Source of the DNA: Pseudomonadota bacterium
Lineage (GTDB): Bacteria; SAR324; XYD2-FULL-50-16; JAHJRI01
Assembly: GCA_022360105.1 (NCBI GenBank)
Contig: JAKSDL010000525.1
Location: 1 to 27,335 of the forward strand
DNA: 27,335 nt
Direction: 5' to 3'
Of this stretch, positions 7,838 to 15,780 are shown piece by piece. The notes under the pieces were generated by a model. The model was not told the DNA's origin. It ran no database searches and saw nothing but the letters and a program-made list of their open reading frames with translations. Position numbers and translations under genes: made by a program. Each line of letters opens with the position of its first letter. The first letter of the stretch is position 1.

Positions 7838-7979
7838 TAGTGCCTGAACGGAACATCGCTGAACCCTTACCCAGCCTTGTGTCAGATGCCGGAATTCAGC
7901 TTGAAGGTTAACGTGCTGTCAACCGTCAGCTTTAGACAGTACAATGACAAGCAAAACCGGCTGAGAGCTGATTTCTGAA
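7838..7979 (+). mobile_element. MITE-like element, copy B, 3'-truncated
   Basis: It begins with the best-preserved left terminus (TAGTGCCTGAACGGAACATC) and follows copies A and C through the GCCGGAATTCAGCTTGAA and GGCTGAGAGCTGAT segments. It then stops near 7979, 26 bp before the decarboxylase start. The right third and right terminal repeat are missing, so this copy should be immobile. It may provide the leader of the decarboxylase mRNA. Confidence 0.78.
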
Positions 7980-8005
7980 TATTGAATTTTAAGTGAGTGA
8001 TCCTG

Positions 8006-9409
8006 ATGACCGAAAATGACAAGAGATTTAATCCTCGTTTTAGCGACAGTGATAAACAACTGTTTGAAACGGCAAAAGACTTTGCCTGTGATTACATGTC
8101 AACGGCCTATGACAGACATGTCAACCCGACTGACCAGGCCATTGACGATTTGAACCGTTTTCAGGAACCATTGCCCGCCAACATGTGCAGTGCTCATGAT
8201 CTTTTGAAACTGCTGCATGATGTCGGCTCACCTGCCAGCGTCACCGTGACTGGCGGCAGGTATTTTGGATTTGTGAATGGCAGTTCATATCCGGCAGCCC
8301 TGGCTGCAAAATGGTTGTCTGCTGTCTGGGACCAGAATCCGGCTTTGTATGTTATTTCTCCCATTGTTTCCAAACTGGAAGAGATCTGCGAACAATGGCT
8401 GGTGGAGCTGTTTGGTTTACCGGAGGAAACAGTTGCGGGTCTGGTTAGCGGCACCTCCACAGCGACTATGTGCGGACTCGCCGCAGGACGTCTCGAACTG
8501 TTCAAAAGGCAGGGCTGGGATGTTAATCAAAAAGGAATAGCGGGAGCCCCTCCCATTCGGGTTGTCGCCGGTACCCAGGCTCATGCCACGGTTTTTAAGG
8601 CTTTGGCTTTGCTTGGCTTTGGCAGGGAGAATATTGAAACCGTTCCGGTGGATGATCAGGGGCGCATGATCTCCTCTCAGCTTCCCGAGCTGGACGACAA
8701 AACTTTGTTGATTGTCCAGGCCGGCAATGTTAACTCAGGAGCTTTTGATCCTTTGGAAGAGATTTGTGACAAAGCGAATAAAGCCGAGGCCTGGGTGCAT
8801 ATCGATGGTGCCTTTGGCTTATGGGCTGAGGCTTCCGGCAGGTTTAGACATTTGACCAAGGGATTGGAAAAGGCGGATTCCTGGTCGGTAGATGGTCACA
8901 AAACCCTCAACACGCCTTACGACTGCGGAATTGTATTGTGCAAACATCCGGAAGTTCTGGTCGAAGCCATGCAGGCCTCTGGTTCTTACATTCAATATGG
9001 CGAACATCGAGACAGCATGCTTTATACACCGGAAATGTCTCGCAGATCCAGAGCTGTCGAGTTGTGGGCGACCATGAAATACCTGGGACGAAAAGGCATC
9101 GAGGAGTTGGTGGATCGTTTGTGCGACAATGCTCAAGAACTGGCTGACCAGCTTAAAACTGCCGGATTCACCATTCACAATGACGTGGTATTCAACCAGG
9201 TTTTGGTGTCTTGTGAAACATCGGATCAAACCACCGCTACCCTGGCGAACATTCAATCATCCGGAGATTGCTGGTGCGGAGGTTCCACTTGGAATGACCG
9301 GCCAGTGATCAGGATTAGTGTCTGCTCCTGGAAAACAGCTAAGGAAGATATTGAAAAAACCGTTGCCTGTTTTATCAAATCACGGAAAAAGGCAATACAG
9401 CAGCAATAA
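8006..9409 (+). CDS. PLP-dependent group II amino acid decarboxylase family protein
   Basis: A cytoplasmic 467-aa enzyme of the aspartate-aminotransferase fold, group II decarboxylase family. Visible PLP features are the ring-stacking His in GTQAHATV (H193), the pyridine-N Asp in HIDGAFG (D267) and the Schiff-base Lys in DGHKTLNTPYDCG (K299). The DGHKTLNTPYDCG form differs from the operon decarboxylase at 12998, so the two are distant paralogues and probably use different amino acids. Substrate unknown; glutamate, aromatic amino acids or cysteine sulfinate are all possible. ATG 8006 was preferred to in-frame GTG 7997 because neither has a strong Shine-Dalgarno. It converges on the cytochrome gene with an 8-bp gap and no terminator. 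A truncated relative lies at 4178-4408. Confidence 0.85.
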   Translation: MTENDKRFNPRFSDSDKQLFETAKDFACDYMSTAYDRHVNPTDQAIDDLNRFQEPLPANMCSAHDLLKLLHDVGSPASVTVTGGRYFGFVNGSSYPAALAAKWLSAVWDQNPALYVISPIVSKLEEICEQWLVELFGLPEETVAGLVSGTSTATMCGLAAGRLELFKRQGWDVNQKGIAGAPPIRVVAGTQAHATVFKALALLGFGRENIETVPVDDQGRMISSQLPELDDKTLLIVQAGNVNSGAFDPLEEICDKANKAEAWVHIDGAFGLWAEASGRFRHLTKGLEKADSWSVDGHKTLNTPYDCGIVLCKHPEVLVEAMQASGSYIQYGEHRDSMLYTPEMSRRSRAVELWATMKYLGRKGIEELVDRLCDNAQELADQLKTAGFTIHNDVVFNQVLVSCETSDQTTATLANIQSSGDCWCGGSTWNDRPVIRISVCSWKTAKEDIEKTVACFIKSRKKAIQQQ

Positions 9410-9417
9410 CAGACCGT

Positions 9418-10326
9418 TTATTCTTTCTTGAGTTCGCTGTGGATAGGATCCAGGGAAAAGATAAATTCCGTGATCGCTTCCAGGTCTTTGTTACTCAGGT
9501 ATTGGTAACCCTCGTTGATAACTTCGGACATGAGTCCGCCGGTATAATCTCCATCGGGTTTTTGACCGGTTTGTAAAAACCAGGTCATGGCGTCTTTTTC
9601 CCAATCGCCTACACCGGTTTGAGGATCAGGGGTAATATTGGGTGCGGGTTCTCCTTCAGGTCCTTCGACGGAGCCGGAGAATAACAGTTTGTTTTTTAAA
9701 CCACCGCTGATATCCCTGGGAGTGTGGCATTCACTGCAATGCGCCAAAGCTTCCGAAAGATAGGCGCCTCTATTCCATATGTCAGATTTAGCACTGTCCG
9801 CCTCAAATGATCCTTCTTTAAAGTTCAACAATTTCCAAAAGAGGAGGCCAAACCGCCATTTAAACAAAAAGAACAATTCATCATCCTTGTTTTCCATTGG
9901 TACCGGTTTGATCGTCTTCATGAAAGCATAAAGATCTTTCAGATCCCCTGTCGTAATTTTTGTGAAAGACGTGTAGGGAAACACCGGGAAGAGATGAGCA
10001 CCATCTTTTCTGACGCCTTTGGTCATTGATTTGATGAAGTCGGCTTCCGTCCAGGTTCCGATTCCGGTTTCTTTGTCAGGAGTAATGTTGGTGCTGTAAA
10101 TGGCCCCGAAAGGAGTTTTTAACGCCCTGCCACCTGCCAGGTATTGATTGTTGCTATTCGGAACCGTATGACAACTGCAGCCGCCGGAAGCGCGAAAAAT
10201 GTACTCGCCTCGTTTCACTTGCTGAGCAAAACCAGGATTTGCAGTGACAAGGCCTGATACAAGCCAGATAAACAAAAATAAACCGGGTAAACGTACTTTT
10301 CGAACTTTTGTTAATTCAATCTTCAT
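9418..10326 (-). CDS. Exported dihaem c-type cytochrome with a variant first haem motif
   Basis: A protein of about 302 aa with an N-terminal basic and hydrophobic signal/anchor (VRLPGLFLFIWLVSGLVTA, cleavage likely near FAQ) and two tandem cytochrome c domains, each with an NITPD segment. It resembles the dihaem subunits paired with periplasmic dehydrogenases. The second haem site is canonical (C197-S-E-C200-H201, with M266 a plausible axial ligand). The first reads GGCSCHT, i.e. CXCH (C50, C52, H53) rather than CXXCH. ATG 10326 is preferred because AAAGGG is 9 nt upstream; the ATG at 10335 has no spaced Shine-Dalgarno. It lies 64 bp downstream of the cytochrome c'-like gene, so the two probably form an operon. 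No dehydrogenase partner lies next to it. Confidence 0.88.
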   Translation of the reverse strand: MKIELTKVRKVRLPGLFLFIWLVSGLVTANPGFAQQVKRGEYIFRASGGCSCHTVPNSNNQYLAGGRALKTPFGAIYSTNITPDKETGIGTWTEADFIKSMTKGVRKDGAHLFPVFPYTSFTKITTGDLKDLYAFMKTIKPVPMENKDDELFFLFKWRFGLLFWKLLNFKEGSFEADSAKSDIWNRGAYLSEALAHCSECHTPRDISGGLKNKLLFSGSVEGPEGEPAPNITPDPQTGVGDWEKDAMTWFLQTGQKPDGDYTGGLMSEVINEGYQYLSNKDLEAITEFIFSLDPIHSELKKE

Positions 10327-10390
10327 GTTTGGCATCCCTTTGATCTATTTTGTTTATCCAGAGCTGTGTGCTGAAAATCCCGACGCAGTG

Positions 10391-10846
10391 CTACCGTTTG
10401 AATCGTTGTGATTTCGGTTTTCTGAAATTTCGATGACAGCTGCCACACGTTCCGCCCAGCGCTCTCATTTTATCCATCATTTGACCTTCACCGGCTCTTG
10501 CCAATTCAGCAGCAGCATTGCTTGATGCCTTGGCCGCGTTGACAAAACCGGCCCAATTGGTCCAGACCTCCGGTTTGGAGTCTGTTTTGCCATCGGTAAT
10601 TTTCTTTTTCCATGCTTCTTCAAACAACATGCTGTTTTGCTGTATGACGGTGGCATGAGAACTTACATGACTTTTGAAAGGCAGCCCTTTTTGCATGATT
10701 TGACCTATTGCGCCCATATGTGTGGCGTTGGATTGCATCAATTTTTGTCGATATGTCAAAAACTGCGAATCATCCTGTCCGAAAAGTGTCAGTGAGGTCA
10801 TTATTAAAATAAGTGAACCGGTTAAGCTTATCAGCATATGTTTCAT
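10391..10846 (-). CDS. Class II cytochrome c (cytochrome c'/c556-like)
   Basis: A 151-aa periplasmic protein with signal peptide (about 1-23, MKHMLISLTGSLILIMTS...) and a four-helix-bundle-like body. The single haem motif is near the C-terminus, TCGSCHRNFR (C134, C137, H138), the hallmark of class II cytochromes c. Length and helix pattern fit the c'/c556 family, which acts in electron transfer or NO binding. AGGAG-like GGAG is 8 nt before the ATG. It is the first gene of a minus-strand pair with the dihaem cytochrome. A MITE copy begins 41 bp upstream, so its promoter may lie in or next to that element. Confidence 0.88.
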   Translation of the reverse strand: MKHMLISLTGSLILIMTSLTLFGQDDSQFLTYRQKLMQSNATHMGAIGQIMQKGLPFKSHVSSHATVIQQNSMLFEEAWKKKITDGKTDSKPEVWTNWAGFVNAAKASSNAAAELARAGEGQMMDKMRALGGTCGSCHRNFRKPKSQRFKR

Positions 10847-10887
10847 GATATTTCTCCGTGTCAGGTTGGTTAAACTCCATGCCTGAG

Positions 10888-11099
10888 TAGTGCCTAAACG
10901 GAAAATCGCTAACCCCTTATCCAGCCTTATGCCAGATGCCGGAATTCTGCTTGAGGAGTCACGCTGTCAGCTTAAAACATTACAATTACAAGCAAAAGTC
11001 GGCTGAGAGCTGATTGCTGAAAGCACTTAACTCCGAAGTACCAAGCTGCTTTTAACGCTTTTATTGGTATGGGCTAAATTGGTTTTCGTTCAGGCACTA
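10888..11099 (+). mobile_element. MITE-like element, copy C, most complete
   Basis: A 212-bp non-coding element bounded by imperfect terminal inverted repeats: left TAGTGCCTAAACGGAAAA, right TTTTCGTTCAGGCACTA, whose reverse complement is TAGTGCCTGAACGAAAA. Both ends finish in TA, as expected for an IS630/mariner-type TA target duplication. The interior aligns with copies A and B in the same orientation. No ORF is present. Confidence 0.82.
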
Positions 11100-11527
11100 A
11101 ATAATGATTCTGGTGCTTGCATGGAAAGCTCTATCTATGTGCTCATTATCATGAAGCAGGTTTAAGTGCAATAAATAGATCACATGGAGTGATTTATCGT
11201 TTGTTTTCAATAACTCAATTGCTCACCTGTCTCAAATTACATTATTGTCTCACCAGGATCTGGGTAAAATGACTCATTAAATAAGTTGAAACATAGGGTT
11301 ATCCGCAATGCGATTTTGAATTGAACCGGTTATTTGCAATTTGATTATGGCCGGACTCATCAGAGTGAAGCAAATCAATAGTCAAGTCTAAAATCATCAA
11401 CAAAACAATCCACAGCCCAAGGACCGATTATTGCAGTTTTGCGCCTAGGGCAAATTCTATAAGGTTTTACAGCCTTAATTCAATCCATTCGGTTGTCTCA
11501 TTTTCACAATTCAAAAACGGAATAAAT
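11100..11527. other. Intergenic region upstream of the cysteine dioxygenase operon
   Basis: AT-rich, without a plausible gene. It should carry the promoter of the 11528-16685 operon. TATAAG near 11459 could be a -10, but no -35 at correct spacing was found. The Shine-Dalgarno before 11528 is weak (CGGA, 7 nt). Confidence 0.35.
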
Positions 11528-12997
11528 ATGTCAGAAGTCAACCCTTTAAGATATAAAAAACCCAAAAGTTTCGATTACAACGTGATGGTGATTGGAGCAG
11601 GTTCGGCAGGCCTGGTCTCTTCTTATATTGCAGCCGCTGTCAAGGCAAAAGTAGCCTTGGTTGAAAAGCACAAAATGGGCGGGGATTGTTTAAATACAGG
11701 CTGTGTCCCCAGCAAAGCGCTGATTCGCTCTGCCAAGATGCTTTCTTATGCCAGGCGGGCAAAAGATTTTGGTTTTAAAGATGCCTCCGTGGACTACGAT
11801 TTCAGTGAGGTAATGGATCGTGTTCAATCGGTCATCAAACAGGTGGAACCTCACGATTCCGTTGAACGATATACTGAGCTGGGAGTTGAATGTATCACTG
11901 GTGAAGCGAAAATTATCGATCCGTATCGCATTCAGGTTGGTGATAAATTGTACTCCACGCGCAGTATCATTATCGCTACCGGGGCTCGTCCATTTGTCCC
12001 TCCTATTCCGGGTGTAGAAAAGGTTGGTTACCTCACGAGCGACAATATCTGGGAACTTCGCACTCTTCCCAAACGTCTGGTTGTGTTGGGCGGGGGGCCT
12101 ATCGGCAGTGAGATGACCCAGTGCTTTTCACGCCTCGGTTCCGAGGTTTACCAGATCGAAATGCTGCCGCAGATCCTGATTCGGGAAGACCAGGAAGTGT
12201 CTGATATTGTTACCGAGCGGTTCAAAGAGGATGGTGTGCATGTCATGACCGATCACAAAGCCAAAGAGTTTCTGGTCGAAAATGGAGAAAAAGTTCTGGT
12301 ATGCGAATACCAGGGAAACGATGTGCGCATCTCTTTTGATGAGGTCCTGGTCGCTGTTGGTCGCAAACCAAACACGACAGGATTCGGCCTTGAGGAGCTG
12401 GGAATAGAAACCGTGCGCCCCGGTGTGATAAAGAGCGATCCATTCTTAAGAACCAAATACCCAAACATATACGTTTGCGGAGACGTTGCCGGACCTTACC
12501 AGTTTACCCATACTGCCGGTCATCAAGCCTGGTATGCAGCAGTAAACGCCTTGTTCAGTCCTTATAAAAAGTTCAAGGCAGATTACAGCGTTATTCCCTG
12601 GTGTACTTTCACTGATCCGGAAGTCGCCAGAGTAGGGCTCAACGAAAAGGAGGCCAAAGAAAATAACATACCTTACGAAGTAACGACATACGGCATTGAT
12701 GATCTGGACAGGGCTATTGCCGACAGTGAAGATCACGGGTTTGTTAAGGTGCTCACCGTCCCCGGCAAAGACCGGATTTTGGGGGTTACCATAGTCGGAA
12801 CCCATGCCGGGGATTTGATTTCCGAATATGTTTTGGCCATGAAGCACAACCTTGGTTTAAACAAAATTCTTGGTACCATCCACATCTATCCGACCCTGGC
12901 AGAAGCCAACAAATATGCAGCCGGTAACTGGAGGAAAGATCACGTTCCCAAGAAATTAATGGCATTTCTTGAAAAATTCCACGCCTGGAGAAGATAG
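11528..12997 (+). CDS. FAD-dependent pyridine nucleotide-disulfide oxidoreductase (MerA/Lpd-like)
   Basis: A 489-aa flavoprotein of the class I disulfide reductase family. It has the FAD-binding VIGAGSAG (21-28), the redox-active pair GGDCLNTGCVPSK (C54 and C59), an NAD(P)-binding LGGGPIGSE, the second FAD motif YVCGDVAG and a dimerisation domain. The C-terminal active-site region reads IHIYPTLAE, where dihydrolipoamide and glutathione reductases have HPT, so the catalytic His is replaced by Tyr as in MerA-like relatives. There is no N-terminal HMA domain and no C-terminal cysteine pair, so mercuric reductase activity is unlikely. It is the first gene of the operon, abutting the decarboxylase with no gap. 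It may reduce a small disulfide or handle redox for the pathway. Confidence 0.9.
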   Translation: MSEVNPLRYKKPKSFDYNVMVIGAGSAGLVSSYIAAAVKAKVALVEKHKMGGDCLNTGCVPSKALIRSAKMLSYARRAKDFGFKDASVDYDFSEVMDRVQSVIKQVEPHDSVERYTELGVECITGEAKIIDPYRIQVGDKLYSTRSIIIATGARPFVPPIPGVEKVGYLTSDNIWELRTLPKRLVVLGGGPIGSEMTQCFSRLGSEVYQIEMLPQILIREDQEVSDIVTERFKEDGVHVMTDHKAKEFLVENGEKVLVCEYQGNDVRISFDEVLVAVGRKPNTTGFGLEELGIETVRPGVIKSDPFLRTKYPNIYVCGDVAGPYQFTHTAGHQAWYAAVNALFSPYKKFKADYSVIPWCTFTDPEVARVGLNEKEAKENNIPYEVTTYGIDDLDRAIADSEDHGFVKVLTVPGKDRILGVTIVGTHAGDLISEYVLAMKHNLGLNKILGTIHIYPTLAEANKYAAGNWRKDHVPKKLMAFLEKFHAWRR

Positions 12998-14422
12998 ATG
13001 AATCCGGAGCTGGAACAAATTAAGGTGTTTGATCGGTTGAACGAGTTGGTGAAGACTTACCACTCTGCCCGGGCGGAAGGATCATTTGTGGAATACCATC
13101 CACCCGAGGCGTTGACCGGGATAATCGATCCGGCGGCCCCCAGTGATCCGTTAAACTGGGATCAACTTTTTAAATGGGTTGAAGACTATTTGAGATACTC
13201 CTTGAAAACCAATCACCCCAAATTTGTGAACCGAATGTGGTCCGGAGCCAACCTTCCCTCCGTCGTTGGTGAGATTATCACTGCTGTTACCAATACCTCA
13301 GCCTGTACTTATGAGTCCGCTCCTGTTTCAACAGTCATTGAAAAGTATATGATCAATGAGATGCTGGATCTGGTGGGGTTTAAGAATGGTGAAGGTCAAA
13401 TGACCACTGGTTCCAGCAACGCTAACATGATTGCCATGATGGCAGCCAGAGATCGTGTTAATCGGGATGCAAAACAAAAAGGTCTGTTTGGAAGCAGGGA
13501 ACTGTTTGCTTACGTGGGAGTCGATTCTCATTACTCCATGGACAAGGCCGCAGCTTTGTTGGGAATTGGCACGGATCATTTGATCAAGGTTCCGCTCGAT
13601 GAACAGGGACGAATGCAACTCGACTTTCTGGAAAAATCGATCGCAACCATTCAAAAGCAGGGAAGCATGCCCTTTTTTGTGGGAGCAACTGCCGGAACAA
13701 CTGTGAGAGGCGCTTATGATCCTATCAAGGATTTGCTGAAGCTCCGGCAAAAGTACGATTTCTGGCTACATGTAGATGGAGCCTGGGGTGGAGCAGCAGT
13801 ATTAAGTCGCAAAACCAGGGCCCAATATCTTTCGGGAATAGAAGAAGTAGATTCTTTTACCTTTGATTTTCACAAGATGCCGGGCACCAACCTGGTTTGC
13901 AATGTCTTGCTTCTGAACGAGCATCCCGGTGCCTTGAGACAGAGTTGTAGCATCGGGGATGCCAGCTATATTTTCAGGGAGGAATCTGAAAAAGAAGAAT
14001 ACAACCTGGGTTCGTTTTCACTGCAATGCGGTAGACGGGTGGATGCCCTGAAATGGTTTCTCGACTGGAAATTTTTTGGTCAAAAAGGATTTGCCCGCAG
14101 AATTGAACACTATTTGCAGTTAAGCAAATATGCGGAACGACTGGTAGAGGAAACGCCAGAGCTGGAGATGGTCGTGCCCAGGGAATCATTCAATACCTGC
14201 TTCCGGTTTAAAACGCCTTATGGTGTCTCCAGTAACGATTTTAACTTGAAACTCAGAACCAGGCTATATCGAGATGCCGTAAATCTGGTCGGATTCGGAT
14301 ATATCGGCTCTGACTTATGCCTGCGATTGCTAATCACTAATCCGGTGAGTACCAAAGATACGGTACGCTCCTTTTTCCGGGATGTTGTTCAATCCGGAAA
14401 AGCTCTTCTGGAGGAAATATGA
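12998..14422 (+). CDS. PLP-dependent decarboxylase, likely cysteine sulfinate/glutamate type
   Basis: A 474-aa group II decarboxylase. It has the conserved MTTGSSNANM (135-144), the PLP-stacking His in GVDSHYS (H178), the Asp of HVDGAWGG (D260) and the Schiff-base Lys in DFHKMPGTN (K293). The DFHKM and HVDGAWGG forms are those of the glutamate/cysteine sulfinate decarboxylase branch. The ATG directly follows the stop of the flavoprotein gene, and the 3' end overlaps the cysteine dioxygenase gene by 4 bp (ATGA). That coupling suggests it decarboxylates cysteine sulfinate, the dioxygenase product, to hypotaurine. Aspartate, glutamate or cysteate remain possible, since substrate choice cannot be read from motifs alone. 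Confidence 0.9.
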   Translation: MNPELEQIKVFDRLNELVKTYHSARAEGSFVEYHPPEALTGIIDPAAPSDPLNWDQLFKWVEDYLRYSLKTNHPKFVNRMWSGANLPSVVGEIITAVTNTSACTYESAPVSTVIEKYMINEMLDLVGFKNGEGQMTTGSSNANMIAMMAARDRVNRDAKQKGLFGSRELFAYVGVDSHYSMDKAAALLGIGTDHLIKVPLDEQGRMQLDFLEKSIATIQKQGSMPFFVGATAGTTVRGAYDPIKDLLKLRQKYDFWLHVDGAWGGAAVLSRKTRAQYLSGIEEVDSFTFDFHKMPGTNLVCNVLLLNEHPGALRQSCSIGDASYIFREESEKEEYNLGSFSLQCGRRVDALKWFLDWKFFGQKGFARRIEHYLQLSKYAERLVEETPELEMVVPRESFNTCFRFKTPYGVSSNDFNLKLRTRLYRDAVNLVGFGYIGSDLCLRLLITNPVSTKDTVRSFFRDVVQSGKALLEEI

Positions 14423-14949
14423 ACAATCTGAAAACAGCCATTCAAAGTCAATTACAGACCCCTCCACGCTTTACTACAAACGGTGTGTTTTCGCGTGTGT
14501 TGCAACAGGTGGCCGATAAAAAATACGACTCGGAAAAAACACTGGCTATTCTCAGTGATTTTTTCGCTGTACACCGCCTGAATACTATCGACTTTCCCGT
14601 GATGAAACAGTCTTACACACGAACCACGCTGTTAAGAGAAAAAACCGGATTTGAGATAGTGATAGCCCGCTGGGACAAAGGTGCCTCCACACCGATTCAT
14701 GGGCACCCTCGCTATTCTTTCCTGTACTTAATTGAAGGAGAATTGAGTGAACGATTTTTCATTCGAGATAACAAGAAGTTAATGCAGGTTAGCACCTTGA
14801 AATACCGGGCCGGTGATTATTCCTATCACAATGGTAATCCCGATACATTTGATAACGCTATTCATAAGATAACCGCAGTACAAAGCAGCTTAAGCCTGCA
14901 TGTTTATTCGGATGATGCTCTTAAGGGGGTGGTGTATAATATTTCGTAG
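14419..14949 (+). CDS. cdo: Cysteine dioxygenase (type I)
   Basis: A non-haem iron cupin of 176 aa, predicted to oxidise L-cysteine to cysteine sulfinate. Iron ligands are H94 and H96 (PIHGH) and H149 (AIHKI). The substrate-carboxylate Arg is present in SYTRTT (R68), and the active-site Tyr in SLHVYSD (Y163), matching R60 and Y157 of the mammalian enzyme. The cysteine that forms the Cys-Tyr crosslink in mammals is absent (HPRYSFLY), as in many bacterial enzymes. R68 favours cysteine over cysteamine as substrate; 3-mercaptopropionate dioxygenase is the main alternative. The start overlaps the decarboxylase stop by 4 bp, a strong functional link. Confidence 0.9.
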   Translation: MNNLKTAIQSQLQTPPRFTTNGVFSRVLQQVADKKYDSEKTLAILSDFFAVHRLNTIDFPVMKQSYTRTTLLREKTGFEIVIARWDKGASTPIHGHPRYSFLYLIEGELSERFFIRDNKKLMQVSTLKYRAGDYSYHNGNPDTFDNAIHKITAVQSSLSLHVYSDDALKGVVYNIS

Positions 14950-14967
14950 AATAGGAGTTTAAAGGCT

Positions 14968-15780
14968 ATGACACGATATTTAATGATGTTCTGGTATATT
15001 GTGAACTGCCTGAGGCTGAGGACCAATCCTTGGCGCTTTTTTCAATTAAATGCACAATACTTCAATAAAAAGAAAGGCATCTATTCCAAATACGATATTA
15101 ACAGGCTGATACCCATTCGCTGGCGATTAGGACAGTACCTGGATAACGAAGCCTATTTTCCTGCTGAATTTCCGGTTTTTTTAAAACCGGAATGGGGTCA
15201 AAACTCATATGGGATCTTCAGGGCTGACGACTTAAACGAATTGAAACAAATCCGCAAAAATACCGCAAACAGTGACCTCACTTACCTGGTCCAGGAGGCA
15301 GCCCGCGAATCCCGGGAATTTGAAGTCTTTTATATTCGTGATGCCGCTAATCCGCATGAAGCTGCCGTTCTTTCCGTGACTGAAGTTAAAAACAGCAAGG
15401 AAAGTCAATACCCGATCAACGGTGTTCATAATATTTTTTCTTCCTATATTGACCGCACACCTCAGTTTACCAGGGATGAGCTGGCACAACTTTGGGAGCA
15501 TGTCAGCAGGGTGGGGCATTTCAGAATGGCCCGAGCAGCATTGAAAGCAGATTCGGAGGTTGAACTTCTGGCCGGTAACTTTCATATTGTTGAAATCAAT
15601 TTGTTTACCCCCATGCCTCTCAATCTGCTTGATGAGGTTATCCCATGGCGGGAAAAGGCAAAATTCATTAAACACGCCATGGTGCACCTGGCCAGAAATA
15701 CAGCCGGATTGTTTAAAGGGCAAAAGGAAGAGGGCATTTTTTTCAAAAAGCTGATCATGCACTATAAAGTGAAATCATGA
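14968..15780 (+). CDS. ATP-grasp family ligase, first of a pair
   Basis: A 270-aa protein with an ATP-grasp fold: the nucleotide-binding Lys in FPVFLKPEWGQNSYGI (K73) with its glycine-containing loop, the hinge-side LVQEA (107-111), and the C-terminal metal-binding IVEINLFTPMP (E209, N211). Such enzymes form an acyl-phosphate on a carboxylate and join it to an amine. It is compact, with a short N-terminal part containing a mildly hydrophobic stretch (MTRYLMMFWYIVNCL). Substrates are unknown. It starts 18 bp after cysteine dioxygenase with GGAG upstream and overlaps the second ATP-grasp gene by 4 bp, so it presumably works on the product of the preceding genes. Confidence 0.8.
   Translation: MTRYLMMFWYIVNCLRLRTNPWRFFQLNAQYFNKKKGIYSKYDINRLIPIRWRLGQYLDNEAYFPAEFPVFLKPEWGQNSYGIFRADDLNELKQIRKNTANSDLTYLVQEAARESREFEVFYIRDAANPHEAAVLSVTEVKNSKESQYPINGVHNIFSSYIDRTPQFTRDELAQLWEHVSRVGHFRMARAALKADSEVELLAGNFHIVEINLFTPMPLNLLDEVIPWREKAKFIKHAMVHLARNTAGLFKGQKEEGIFFKKLIMHYKVKS

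Noticed and set aside
9410..9417. A missing intrinsic terminator between the convergent decarboxylase and cytochrome genes
   Set aside because: The gap is only 8 bp and no hairpin was found, but tight convergent pairs without visible terminators are common, so this is not notable.
12243..12847. Overlapping minus-strand open frames inside the flavoprotein gene
   Set aside because: They are antisense to a well-conserved coding region with intact motifs and have no start signals of their own.
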